64,000 nt of DNA, taken from positions 44,371 to 108,370 of the forward strand of contig CAWZYM010000072.1 of the NCBI GenBank assembly GCA_963966185.1, written 5' to 3'. The notes beneath the pieces are model-generated. The model saw only the letters and a program-made list of their open reading frames with translations, had not been told where the DNA came from and made no database searches. A program made the position numbers and the translations under genes. Below, one piece after another: positions 20,923 through 32,849 of the stretch; position 1 is the stretch's first letter, and each line of letters opens with the position of its first letter. Source of the stretch: Rhabditoides inermis (Eukaryota > Nematoda > Chromadorea > Rhabditida > Rhabditidae).

Positions 20923-21455
20923 TCCCCCCCTCTCTCTCTCTTTCTCTCTCTCTCTACCCCCCCCCCTCTCTCACCCTCCCCTTCTCTCAGATCTGCTACA
21001 TCCAGCTCTCGCTCTTCTTCTTTGCCTACTGTAGTCGCATCTACCGGGAGACTCTTCTTGTGATAGTGAGGTGAGATATGACAAGTGAAGGTCAGTCTCT
21101 TCAAAACACTCCCGATTGTATCCGGAACACTGCCACTGCCTTCGAAATGCTCCCTAGTACTCCCTTCGGAAAGCCTCGCTCATTTCGAAACACTTCGGAA
21201 TCGTTTTCGAAAAGACTGACCACGCCTTCATATCGTGATGTGATAATCAGTTTCCCTCATCACTATGATCTTTGATTCGTTGTTTGCAGGAAGCCTCTGT
21301 TGCTGTCTCGCCTGTTCATCTGTTGGTTGAAGACGTGGCAGTGTTCCCTTCCCTCCCTGCCCCCTCTCTCCCGAGTGTTTAGCAAACAGCGCACTCAATC
21401 CGCGCCCATCATCAATGAGCGACTCAGTACCAGTACCATATACACTGTATGTTGA
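19072..21455 (+). CDS. Rhodopsin-like seven-transmembrane receptor
   Basis: A plasma-membrane G-protein-coupled receptor of about 400 residues, ligand unknown. Exon 1 (ATG 19072 directly after an AG, to 19241) gives an extracellular N-terminus with NYS and NET glycosylation sites; it joins in phase across 19242-19324 to RIVAARRHFD. TM1 is LIAAILGLVLTTLHLTILIY, TM2 lies around GISLLTLLLLICGCLLEM, and TM3 ends in the G-protein motif CLDRYVALNRPLYY. TM4 surrounds YCLVSGCCLLGCLTCV, TM6 is AASFILFNWPYALVDYF (a variant of the FxxCWxPY motif) and TM7 runs LTLIINFAQICYIQ without NPxxY. The tail ends at TGA 21453-21455. The intron at 20741 starts with GC (GAG/GCAAGT). The exon between TM4 and TM5 (about 20195-20276) is the least certain. 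An earlier in-frame ATG at 18925 is possible. Confidence 0.82.
20875..20918 (+). repeat. (CT)n microsatellite
   Basis: A CT run of more than 20 units in the receptor intron that separates the two TM7 exons, continuing into a looser pyrimidine tract up to the acceptor at 20990. Confidence 0.85.
21090..21221. mobile_element. Candidate 132-bp MITE
   Basis: GGTCAGTCTCTTCAAAACA at the left is an imperfect inverted match of GTTTTCGAAAAGACTGACC at the right. The interior is built of short TTCGAAA/CACT motifs with no coding potential. It lies in the last intron of the receptor gene. No clear target-site duplication was found. Confidence 0.5.
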
Positions 21456-22477
21456 TAAACGAGGCCGGCTCCTGCACTCACAGCAACCAAGCTCACTCAA
21501 CCCTCTCTCATTCTATAATAGGAGCGAGATTTCTGAACATATATTTCTTTCGAGGTCTGGCCCCGTCCCCCAACAGATACCAATGTGCTGACTCCTCTAG
21601 ATCGACGACTATCATCATACTGATGTGTCATAGTTCTGTGATAATTTATATGAGTTTCATATGGATTTTATCTATCGAGAGCAAATACTCCGCCTGACCA
21701 TGGAATATCTTATTCCACAACATCCAGAAAACCACTTTATATCGAGCACATCCATCAATCAATCAATCGTTTTTTTATCAATCAATCGTTTATCCGGAAT
21801 CGTTATATCTGAATATGACAACACAATCATGATGATATGAAGCATACAGTAGTGCCTAAGATGCTAGATACATAGGCTAACGCCGGGGAAAGACAGGTAG
21901 GCTGACGAGGTTAGTGGCGGGAAGACGATACTTGATCGATAATCATTCCTGGACCATTAGAGTACCATTCTTGACGTGTAGAGCTCCGGGTTTCCTTTGC
22001 TTCCATGCCAATTGTATCTCCTCGCGCCATAGCTGCTTCCACATGAGGATACTTCCCGCCGCCTCACTGGTTTCTCGGGAAGGATTCTTGTCGATGACCG
22101 AACATTCGACGGCGGCGGGGCAAAATGAGGACCCGACCGCACGCCGCGGGGAAAAAAAGAAGAAAGCACATCCATAATAGTCGCAATACAAATATCTCCA
22201 AATATATATTCTCTCAATCAAACATCAACAAATATAACACAACAACACGAATGGCACACAACGAGAGCTTCTACCGTATCCCTCCACAGCTGCCCTCACT
22301 CAATCCTGACTTATCATGCAGTGCTACCCAATATACATACATCACATAGTCGCACACACACACACATTACACGTTTTACACACTAGCTATCACTATACTA
22401 TACACTGCTCCACACCTCCTCCTCCTCCACCACCACTCTGCTCCTTCTCCATCGGTCTCACTCTCCTCCTCCTCCTC
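21456..22477. other. Convergent intergenic region
   Basis: This tract lies between the stop codons of the receptor (+) and the Mondo-like gene (-). It holds AT-rich 3' flanks, short CAATCAATC repeats near 21760-21790 and a GC-richer stretch at 21880-22150. No exon or RNA gene was supported. Confidence 0.4.
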
Positions 22478-23278
22478 CTACTTCTTTATCTGTTCCGCCA
22501 CGTGGTTCTGGAGTGAGGCTGGATCCTGGAGGACTTGGGTGTTGGTAGCCAGATAGACAAGGGTATTGGAGGCGAGTGGGCGGAGCTCCGACACCCTCCA
22601 GTTGGCACGCAGCCAGGCCGCAGCGTGCGACGCCACCTGCATCACACCCTCAGTCTCTCCCCTCCCCCCTCTCCCTCCTTCCCTCTCTCGCTCACCTCTT
22701 CCGGCTTGGCTGGATCGGTGGCCGCCATGGCCTGTGTATACGAGGAGACCATCGGTTGCAGCAGCCGCGACATCTGAACACGCATCTCCCATCATCTCCT
22801 CCCTCCCCCTCCCCCTCCCCACTCACCAGCCAATACCGCCAGTCTGCCCTCGCCTTCTCTCTCGTGTATCGATCCGCAAACTGTTCGATCTGCGTTCTCT
22901 GATCGAGCGACGTGGCCGAGACACGGCTTCCAGAAGGCAGGTTCGACTGCAGGCTACTGCAACACACAAACAACGTCGACACTCAGAATGAGCACGACTC
23001 TCTTGTAGGACTTACAGTACCCTCGACACTCACGCAATCTTTGTGTTGAGGCCTGCGACCTGCGCCTTCAACTCCTGCAGTCGCGTGTCGGCGATGGTCT
23101 TGCTGTCACTGAGAGACCGGATGTAGTCGCCCGCCTGAACAGAGTACAGTAATCAATAGACAAACAATAGAAGAGTACAACTCCCGCGTACCTTGCTCAA
23201 CACGACAGCGTTCGTCGGCTTCACTCCACCCGAATACAGATCGGGAACCTGAATCGATAGATAGTCTCTCTATCCCAT

Positions 23279-23319
<41 letters not shown>

Positions 23320-25107
23320 TGATCCATGAGTTGTTCGAATCCATCCTTGAGTGCCGTCCTTCGATTCTGCTCGGCGTGCAAGTGTAGTATCCTCTTGCGC
23401 TCGTTCGGATGCAGAGTTGAGTCGGCCGGAACCTGAACAACCCGTAAACAAACGAGTAAACAAGTAAACAAACAAGCAAACAACCTGTCGGCTGACTCCG
23501 CGGTGTTTTCCGGTGACGGGAGGGGCGGGGGTGGCAGCCGCCTCCTCCTTCACATTCACATCCAACACAGACGACGACTGAGGGAAGATGGGACTCTGAA
23601 GAGAGGAGTCCACATCACAGTCACAGCTCCTTCCCCTCTCTACTCCACTCCACTGCTCCCCCACTCACCCCTATACTCTTCCACTCCCCGCCCGTTGGCT
23701 TCTCTTCGAATGGCGTGCGTGTCTTCCAGTCTTCCGAAGAAGCTGACGAAGACTTCTTCACCACACCGGCAGCCACGGCCGTGCCGTTGTTCAGCAACAG
23801 AGGCTGCTCCAGCCTACAACACACCTTCCAGTACTCATACACTTAACATTCCACAGAGACCCTCACCCACCTCTGTGTGAGACTGACATCCGGCACTCCA
23901 GTCACGGCGCCACCACCACAAACTCGCACCAGTGGAGTGAGTGTGGGGGGCGGAGCAAGAAGGGGCGGAGCCGATCCGACAGTAGACGGCACCGGGTGCG
24001 CGTCCCACCAACCGGTGCGAGTGGGCACTGCAAATGCTACTACGACATGACGTCACCAATTCACAGTAGCCCCAAACTCTCACCTCTCTCACACGCGGGC
24101 GACGGAGCAGTGGATGAGGAAGCAGAGTCGAACGGGAACTGAATAACGAACACTCCCATCCCTCTCTCAATAGTCTATCCTCACGCAATCTCCCCAAAAC
24201 CCCGCTAGTTCACAAGTAGGCCATGTTGAACAAAGTGTGAAACCCCTTGATTATCAGATGACGTACCAGGTTGGTGGTCTGCAGTCTGGCGGGGGCTGTC
24301 TGCTGTCCACTGTGTCCCCCTCCTCCGCCTCCCCCTCCTCCTCCTCCCCCGATCGAGGGATGCTGGAGGAACTGCGGCATGTAGTCCACATTAGACATGT
24401 CACGCGACGACGACTGTAAGTATAACATTGCACATATATAAAATGCTGACAATGTATAAAAAATGTAAACGCAGTACATTCATAAGAAATGCACAATGCC
24501 ACGTCTTCTCTCTTTCACATCCCACTTCTCCCATGGTTGGACAGCCTACCAGGGGGGACCATACACTCCCGCTCTCTTCCCCCACACTCACCAGCAGTCC
24601 TCCCGGGGACGCGAGGGCCGACGTCTTCCATAGGGTGCGCTGGTCATAGCACGCCTACAACAAGTTGAACAACACAACCACATTCAACATGCAATCATTA
24701 CAGATAATCATCGTAATGTCCGCATACGCTATAGATCATGTCACCAAGTGCACCGTTGCAAAAAATCACGCATGTACTTCCAGTCCACCTATCACGTATC
24801 CAAGAGTGCAGTCCGTACCAGAATAGTACTTGCTCAATGATAACACTCAACTAGCATCTATCACACACGGTCGGTTTCCGAATTCTTCTGCGCCTAAACT
24901 CCAAACCAGAAGAAACAACCATTTCACAATACGAATCTCAAAATCAGAATAATCAGTTAATCAGTTAATCAGTAATCACCTGGCTGTAGGCTGGCTGTGA
25001 TTGGCTGGACGACACGGAACCCGTGGCAGCAGACATCTGAATCAACATCTGAGGCGTCAGCGACGACGGCTGAAATCAAGCGATACTCTCTCCCTCCCTT
25101 CCTCCAC

Positions 25108-25177
<70 letters not shown>

Positions 25178-25739
25178 CAACCTGTCTCGATGGTTGTTGG
25201 CTGGCGCTCATCACGCATCCCAGTTGATTGCTACAAAGACGAGAGATGAGACAGTCACACGCCCCAATACATCACGTATCACGTGGTTAGTACGCAACCG
25301 CCGCACCCATCCGCCTTCCTCTCATCTGCACAACTACGACAACAACGAGAATAGAACTATACCTATAGTCGACGAGCAGATTCGCAGCCGCATAGTCCTT
25401 GATAGAGTACTCGCCCAGGCCGCCTCCTAAGACTCCGCCCACTCCAGCCACGCCCCCTGATGCATTGGCAGTGGCGGTGGAGGTGGAGGGGACGCACGGC
25501 TGATGCACCCCACTCGTCACAGGGGGCGGGACCGACTGTGATCCAATGGAGAGCGAATCGCGCTGGCTGCCCACTCCCTCCTCCACTGTGTCACGGTCTA
25601 CAATGCAACAATTAACCAAATCGATAAAACAGTAATCAATCAATATCGTACCTAGCGACGCCATAATCTCCTCCAAACTCGGCTGGAGCGGGATTAGTCC
25701 CGGCTGGAGAATATCCGCGTTGCCGTGTTGCACTGAACC

Positions 25740-25785
<46 letters not shown>

Positions 25786-26016
25786 TCTCCACTCACTCAT
25801 CTCCCTCGGATTGGGAAACATGTATGGCTGTGAGAGCGAATCGAACAGGGTATCCGTGAACACGTTCTCAAAATCGTCGTAGAAGTAGTCATTAGACGTG
25901 GAGAGGTTGTGAGGCGTCTGAAAGCACATCTCCTTCTCCTTCTCTCTCTCTTTCTTCCTCTCTCACTCTGCTCTCTTTCTTTCTTCCTCTCTCAAACTGC
26001 TCTCTCTCTCTCTCTC

Positions 26017-26078
<62 letters not shown>

Positions 26079-27353
26079 ACCTGACTCTTTGGCGGCGGCT
26101 CTCCGCACATGAGATTGACTTCACAGCTGCAGCTCACATCCTGAATACATACCGTAATCCATTCGTGTACCGTATCCCCTCCCTCTACTCACCCGTTTTC
26201 TCTTTAACATTGCAATATTCCTCTGCATCACAGCTGTCGATATGTTGCGCCTGAGAGACGGAATATAACTATCATGTAAATATGTAAACAAAAACACATA
26301 CCTATGCTTGTTGAAATACCTCCATCGCTTGTACTGTGCGCAAACAGCCTCCATCCGACGCTTCCAATACATTCCCTCCAGAATACTGCCCTGCAATCAA
26401 CCAATCGATACTGACAGTTCCACTAATCAATACCTCAATCTTGGAGTGAGTCGTATCGTCGTCGGGCACGGCAAAGTAGCAGTACTTCTGTCCGAGGCTC
26501 GACCCGAGGGGCTTCTTGATCGAGCGTCCCGGCTTGCGGACTGCAAATCCATCAGTCAATATCAGTCCATATGACAAGATCACTCACACTCCATATAGTA
26601 TGCCCTCCATATGACGTTGTTGAGTCGGATGCGCTGTTTCCACTCGAGTCGAAGGCCCTTGAAGTCCTTCCATTTCGGGGTCGTCATCTTGCTACAACAA
26701 TCAACCAATCAATCCATCGATACATCAATGATACATTGATAAAATACTTTGATGCGAATGAGTCAACATAAACAAAATCACTGCCGATACATTACATCAA
26801 CAATTAATCACTACGTTACCTACATATCAATTCACTCATATACGATTCAATACATAACACATATCGATAAATCATTTCAATATAACTTCTACAATGTAAT
26901 CGATAAATCAATACTCACTTATAGGCGACCTTGATGCACTTGTTGAGTTTGTTGAGGGATACATCGATGGCTATCGACTGAGTCTTCTTCGGACCAAACT
27001 TGTAGAAGGTGACCGGCTTCTCCTCTTGATATATCTACAAAACAAATCAATATCAATCAATACACTCAAAATAATTAAACCAAAACGATTAATAAATAAA
27101 GTTATAAAGGAACAGATAAGATACATAATACACAAGAAGCCGACCGACCTTCTTGATTCCCTCGCCGTCGACGGTGCTTTTGTCGTCGTCTTCCACAACA
27201 TCCACCTGGACAGCCGATCAATCCAACAATCAATACCGATCAATAACCCACCTCCACATCCTCGTCCTCCTCGTCTCGCACTTCTGTGTGCGGATTCGAC
27301 GTCATGAAATGACCCGAGTGGATGGGCTCATGTGACGACATCTGCGACGCCAT
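22478..27353 (-). CDS. Mondo / MLX-interacting bHLH-zipper transcription factor
   Basis: Family members pair with MLX, sense glucose-6-phosphate status and drive metabolic genes. The start is ATG at 27351-27353 (MASQMSSHEPIHSGHFMTSN). The Mondo conserved region follows: IHSGHFM then an acidic DEEDEDVE stretch, then VTFYKFGPKKTQSIAIDVSL, IKVAYKKMTTPKWKDFKG and LEWKQRIRLNNVIWRAYYME (exons about 27200 to 26590). The middle (26100-23500) is long, Ser/Pro/Gln-rich and poorly conserved, as in an activation region. The bHLH begins near 23430 with HPNERKRILHLHAEQNRR, and a short zipper follows in AGDYIRSLSDSKTIADTRL. The C-terminus (WRYWLMSRLLQPM to SLQNHVAEQIKK, 22930-22480) matches the dimerisation and cytoplasmic localisation domain. 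All expected modules are present. The exact exons of the middle are less certain. Confidence 0.9.
25742..25783 (+). repeat. (CT)n microsatellite
   Basis: A run of about 20 CT units in an intron of the Mondo-like gene, GA on the sense strand and beginning soon after the donor. Confidence 0.85.
26000..26074 (+). repeat. (CT)n microsatellite with CCC interruption
   Basis: About 35 CT units, interrupted once, in an intron of the Mondo-like gene. A degenerate TTCTTTC tract precedes it. Confidence 0.85.
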
Positions 27354-27908
27354 CTCGACCGGACGACGACGTCACGTCGTCCGCTGATTCTGAACGACTA
27401 CAATAGGTAACACGTACACTGCGCACGGACACTTCAAACACGGAACAGATGATAAGCACTGGCAGTGCGCCAACCCGCCAACACGACACTGGGTCCACGC
27501 GAATAACACGAGGTGACACGTGATGTGCGTCATGTGAACAAGCGGTGGAACACATGAAGAAGAGACATTAGCAAAGGGAGAAGAGAAGCTCCCCCGCCCC
27601 AATCAATCGATACCCCTATCAACAGCCAACAGCCAACACAGATGAACGCACGCAATGGCTAATCAGTCATTCGAGAGAGACAGAGAAGGGAGAGAGAGAG
27701 AGAGATTAGCGAGTATATCTAAGAAATCATGATATCATAGATCAGACTGTCCTAAAACGCAGACACCCACAATCATGTGGTTGTGAAACGTGAGAATACA
27801 AAGGTGCAGGCGACCATACTTGCCAGCATACTCATAGACTGCAAATCACCTGACTATCCAACCTCTTCTAATCACCTGATCTCACCTAGACCAATCACTA
27901 CGTGGTCA

Positions 27909-27958
<50 letters not shown>

Positions 27959-28548
27959 AGAGAGAGAAAGAGAGAGAGAGAGATGCAAATCTCTCTCACT
28001 CGGGCCGGCCGCTTATCTCTAGCATCACAGCGCATCCGACCCTACCCTCTCTCTCTCACCACACTCACTTCTCACTCTGTCTCCTCTCCACTCACTACGC
28101 TCTCACTCCGCACAAAGGGCAACATGTACCCATGCATTCATCTCTATGCCAAAACATCATAAACTCTCCATTTTCTCACCTCGCACGTGACTTGCAATAG
28201 GAACAAGGATGGCTAGATATTTGAGAGAGGATCGATGCAACCTCTGGAGTGCAATTGTAACACAACACGACTCGCTGCCAACTGCAACAACATATTTATC
28301 CATTCTCCCCTCTCCTCTACTCTCTTTTCTCTTTTCATAGATTCTACCATCACAAACTATACCGGATGCGGGCAAAATCGCAAAATACAAGGCTCAATTA
28401 TAAATAAATCATTCATATCGAAAAAAAGTGAGGGGCACACAAACCTCACGCACTGGATCGTTGACATACATAATCCTAATCTACAACAATCGGATTGACG
28501 GCCAATAACAACCATTCAACGATGCGGAGCGGAATCATGACTACGTCT
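27354..28548. other. Intergenic region between Mondo and anamorsin genes
   Basis: This 1.2-kb tract holds the likely promoter of the Mondo-like gene (minus strand) and the 3' flank of anamorsin. It has a GA microsatellite at 27911-27983. No coding exon was identified; GA-rich and AT-rich stretches alternate. Confidence 0.4.
27911..27983 (+). repeat. (GA)n microsatellite
   Basis: A GA run with a few AAAGA interruptions in the intergenic region upstream of the Mondo-like gene. Confidence 0.85.
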
Positions 28549-28878
28549 TCAGATGTCGTCGACGTTGGCGAGCTTGACCTTCTCTCCGGGCTTGAAGGGA
28601 GGCATTCCGAGGTAGGGGCAAGACGCACACCGGAAGGCGTCTCCAAGAGCACACTGCAAACAACACAGTACACATGAAACACCATACAGTCAACAAAACG
28701 AAATGCAATAAAAAACTATTCAATTATAATGGAAGATCCAAATCGCTACGTATCAGTGTTCGTTTCCAGGATCTTCAAAACTGCAAAACAGAAAAGTACA
28801 GCAATTCAGCAATTGCAACATCACAGTTCGGAGTTCGGAGAACACAACACCATAAAGAGCTCATCCAGTGTCAAACCC

Positions 28879-28941
<63 letters not shown>

Positions 28942-30651
28942 TAGATGGAAGTGTAGAGAAAATGGACAGTGGGGACAGAAGAGTGTGAGTACAGAAGAGG
29001 TGATATGGGGCATGGAGGTTGGTGTACAGGCTTACTCACGCTTCCGCATCCGGCCTTGGTGGGGGCGGCGGCCCGATCTGCTTCCTCTTCCTCGGCCAGA
29101 CCACACGTGCAGTTCTTACAAGCCTTCTTCTTCCCACCCTCCGCCGCCGGACCGCAACCTGCTGCAACACACACCAACATCTCTCCCTCTCTCCCTCCTC
29201 TCTCTCTCGTACCCTTGAGCTCGTCTCCGGTGGGCTTCTTGTAGTCGTCGGCCTCGAGGAGGGCATCCTCATCTACCAGCTCCTCGTCGTCAACTGCCAG
29301 CGCAACCTATAACATATATGATAAAACAACAGCTTGTAAAAACAAAACAATTAATGAACCTTCTTGGGCAGGTTCAACGCAACAGGAGCCGTGGAGAAGT
29401 CGGCGCGTTTCGCAGTCGCCAGAATGCCATCTGAATACAATCAATCAATATCATGAAATCAATAAACACGCACTCACCTCCGCTCGTCTTGCTGCTCTCG
29501 TCAGTGAATCCAGCCATGCGCAGCTTGCGAAGGACAACTGCCTGCTCCACTCCTGCAAGCAGAGATGTAAACAACCACAACAACAACAAATAAACAAACA
29601 ACTACGACTCGCCAGTGACGTGGGCGACGACGACTGCGTTTGCGTTGCTGGCGGTGTATGCGATGCCGAGGAAGGCCTCGAGTGCTGTCTCGGAAGCAGC
29701 CCACACGGCGACCGCATCGAAGTCGGCCGAGCACGGGGCGGCTCAACACCACCATACACACAAACAAACTAATATAAAACATGATCAATGTATCAATTCA
29801 ATTCAACATTTATCCGGTATCGCATTATGTGATCATAACTCAAACATCAATTATTCACAGAGTAGCGCCGGGAAGCATAAGTATTCCATCTTGTCGCGTC
29901 GGTGTCCGCAGCCACGTTCTTCCATTCTTCCTCGAGGGTCCTTCTATTGGATGGGATCGGGATCGTCTTCTTGAATTCATCACACCATTGTAGGTGAATG
30001 CGACCAGGTTTGCCCATATTTGGCGGCTTCCAATCGATCACACGTCTCGTCCAGCGGTCGTCGTCGCAAGTCATTAGGCGGCGGGCGAACCTCCACTTCT
30101 TTGTCCTTGCTTCGCACAGCACGTCTCGTAGTCCCGTCTGCCGTCGTATCTCCTTGCACGGAACCTTGTCCAGTAAAGTCAGTCCGAGCTTCTTTCTTTC
30201 CATTCTCCTTTGAACAGTCCTCAGCTTCTGTAGATCTTCTCTTCGAAGACTCCAAGTCTCGGCAGCGTAGGTGAGCGCGGGTAGAACTGCCATCCGAAAC
30301 ACTTTCCTCCGCAGTCGCATCGGTGCGCTCTTCAGCATCAGATACTGGCCATGGCGGAAGAAAGCGCCCCAGCCAGCCTGTACTCTCCTCGTCACTTCAA
30401 CTCGATCGACGGTCATGAAGCTGAGAGCTTCTCCTCCGTATAATTATATTCAAAACGCACCCTTGATTCCAGCAAGAGTGACGTGCACAAACTTGGCGAA
30501 GCGAGAGCCATCGACGGCAGCGTCTGCAACAAACTCGATCAGAACACAAACACGATCAGAAAACATCAATACACAAGACACAACACTCACCGCTCTCAGT
30601 GAATGCGAGGACGCTGGATGTGTTGGGAAACTCGGAGAGGAAATCGGCCAT
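28549..30651 (-). CDS. ciapin1: Anamorsin (CIAPIN1/Dre2), cytosolic Fe-S assembly
   Basis: Anamorsin receives electrons from a diflavin reductase and supports cytosolic iron-sulfur protein assembly. About eight exons give roughly 240 residues: [20 protein letters not shown], then a shortened methyltransferase-like N-terminal part ([40 protein letters not shown]), an acidic linker, then the two cluster motifs. Motif A has the pattern C-X11-C-X2-C-X-C (last part CKNCTC, exon near 29036-29160). Motif B has C-X2-C-X7-C-X2-C split over an intron (AGCGS, then [12 protein letters not shown]). The end [20 protein letters not shown] is near-diagnostic. The start ATG directly follows an acceptor (GTTTGTCAG/ATG). 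One intron starts with GC (29611-29612) and one acceptor is GTTGAG (29742-29744). The N-terminal domain is about 50 residues shorter than usual. All eight Cys are intact. Confidence 0.93.
28878..28940 (+). repeat. (CAA)n microsatellite
   Basis: More than 20 CAA units in the intron that separates the two Fe-S motif exons of anamorsin. It would read as poly-Gln or poly-Asn in translation but lies outside the exons. Confidence 0.9.
29847..30425 (-). mobile_element. 5'-truncated LINE fragment (RTE-like reverse transcriptase C-terminus)
   Basis: An open stretch of about 189 codons reads as the region after the catalytic reverse-transcriptase core of non-LTR retrotransposons: [20 protein letters not shown] and later [19 protein letters not shown], typical of RTE-type elements. 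It lacks the endonuclease and the YADD core, so it cannot move by itself. It sits in sense orientation in the second anamorsin intron (29742-30462). The frame is still open, so the insertion is probably fairly young. I found no clear target-site duplication. Confidence 0.8.
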
Positions 30652-31085
30652 CTGACAAACAACGTGTAAACAAACAAAGAGCACACCGACACAGCAAGTG
30701 CAAACACCATACAATACTCAAGACCACCTACTGACATCTCTTGCTCATTCACAGAACGACCACGCACCAAATGGAATAGAATAGACACCATATAGATATA
30801 GTCGGGACACGTGAGAATATGAGAGGGAACGGAAGAAAGAAGGATAGTAAGGTACTTCACGGTAGCACAACCGGTTCGTCAATTCAATGAAACACATAAC
30901 ATAACACAGAAGATTTTTCAGGAAACTTTATCAGAGACCAAATAGAGATACAACACCGGTTGGAAGTGAGTAAAGCACGGGGAATTCACTTAGGAATAGG
31001 AATATGGCGGATACAGGAAAGAAATCGGGAAACCCGCGCGAGGAGTATCTTAACCATTCAAATAAACAAATAAAAAAGACAAAAA

Positions 31086-32341
31086 TTACATGTTCAAGTT
31101 ATAAAGGACATGAAAGCGGTCTCCCAGTGCGACCGACTCGAGCAGTTCTTTGATCTCACGAGTCTGTACGTGCTTGTTATCCGTAGACTCCAGAGCTATC
31201 TCGCGGAAACCCTCAAACATAACAGTCAACACACTACATTTTTAAATAGATTATAGAATACAAAAATAATTATATAAATAAAAACCTTAAATTTCCTGAA
31301 CCCTTTCTCCTCGTCGTCCTCGTCCGTCATTCGCAGGGCTATCTTCTGCCAGTTCCACGACTTGACGTCAGCCCAGAAGTCGTGGCAATGCTGAAAAAAA
31401 CGAGTATATCTATCTAACACATTTCTTTATGTTCTTGCATTGGTTATCTGAACCTGTATCCATCACGATGAGAATCTACTTTCTGTCTTTCCCACCTTGG
31501 CGCCTCCCTCGACGACGATGACCGCGGGCTTTCCAGGCGTCGAGAATCCAGTGAGGCCTAGGTTCTTGGCGAGCTGAACGATGTCCGCCCTCTTGACATT
31601 AGAGTACAGATGGTGGCTGAGGATGTAGTACCGAGCCATCTGCAACACTCCTTTCACTTTTGCATCAGAGCCTTTTCATCAATACCGATTATTCGTTGTA
31701 TTGTGATTTTAATAATAACTCGTCAACTTTTTTTTACAGTCCTCACAAAATACGCGATAACTTTACATCATGTGATGCAACTTTAATTATCGTATACCTT
31801 TTCATCCTTGTTCTCCACGTCTGACTTGAGTTGTTGTTGCGGAGTGTCTGCTCCCACCGCGTACTCCTCGATGTTGTTCTGCACCCACAGCATCACCTCA
31901 CTTACCTAAAATGAAGTAATCGATAGTGTAACTGTCCATCAATACTCACCACAGGCTCACCCAGGTCAAGAGTCGACACGTAGTTACGCACCGCGCAAGT
32001 CAATCTGAATTTCGACATCATGAAAACGAGTGTTAGCGAAACCACTTGTTATCATCGTAGGCGCCCTTGCTGCGGACGATGACGGAAAGACGCTCGGCGT
32101 CCGGGTAGCCAGAAGGCAATTGAAACGCCACTTCAACACAATGATCATCTACAACCTTAAACATAACCAATAACTTTCAGATATTTTTTTGCAAACAACT
32201 CACAATTCTGATGGTGAAATTGCTTCCGAGTAAATTGGAGCCCGAGTCGCCGGCAAAATGAGATGAGAAGATGATCTCGGAAGGATCATACATGGCTGAC
32301 AAGAGCTCCAACTCGCTCTGTTGAGTCGATACACAGTCCAT
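31086..32341 (-). CDS. RWD domain-containing protein 2 (RWDD2-like)
   Basis: A soluble protein of about 260 residues with an N-terminal RWD fold (MDCVSTQQSELELLSAMYDP; the Tyr-Pro of FQLPSGYPDAERLSVIVRSK is the family's conserved YP turn) and the C-terminal domain that accompanies RWD in this family (RYYILSHHLYSNVKRADIVQ, GLTGFSTPGKPAVIVVEG, WADVKSWNWQKIALR). Exons run from 32341 down to TAA at 31086-31088, ending HVLYNLNM. The function of the family is poorly known; RWD domains mediate protein contacts. The ATG is two bases after an AG (ATTTAG/TAATG). The stop lies 435 bases upstream of the anamorsin start on the same strand. It is divergent from the zinc-finger gene at 32850. Confidence 0.85.
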
Positions 32342-32849
32342 TACTAAATTTATATTATACAATAAATATACTATGCATGTAAGATAAGTGAAAACACTTG
32401 ATATGAAATATTCCAGGAAATTATTGGAAAATCGCGGAGTTTGCGGTGATACAAATACCGTATCAGTTCTGTGCAAGCGATGTAGTGTGATTTATGTGAG
32501 AGCACAGGCGGTAAATCAGTCACCTCGGGTTACGGTATTCTGAAGGAGCAATATGTTTCTAAAAGAGAGAAACAAAATGAAAAGAAGAGGTCAAAGAGAC
32601 TGTGATTGGGGGAAATAGCTTTAATAGGGGAAATCTTCGATACTTTTAAGTAATAATATAATTTTGACACAATTTGTTTAGCTATTAAAACGTAGTGAGA
32701 AATAAAGGTTTAGAGTGTGCTTTAATAGTTGTGCCGATGCAGTGCGATTTACTGTAGTGAGAATTAGCTACCAGTTTCTAGAAACAGTAGTTTTATTTGA
32801 ATCCTTACTTTATAATGTTTGTAATTGTTCATTACTTTTTCAGTGAACC
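32342..32849. promoter_or_regulatory. Divergent promoter region, RWDD2-like and zinc-finger genes
   Basis: This 508-base gap separates two divergent start codons, so both promoters must lie here or in overlapping 5' leaders. An acceptor ACTTTTTCAG (32834-32843) six bases before the + strand ATG indicates a 5'UTR intron or a trans-splice site. I saw no distinct TATA box. Confidence 0.45.

Noticed and set aside
28868..29218. Poly-Gln protein
   Set aside because: The Gln run is the intronic CAA repeat; the following frame is antisense to the anamorsin Fe-S exon.
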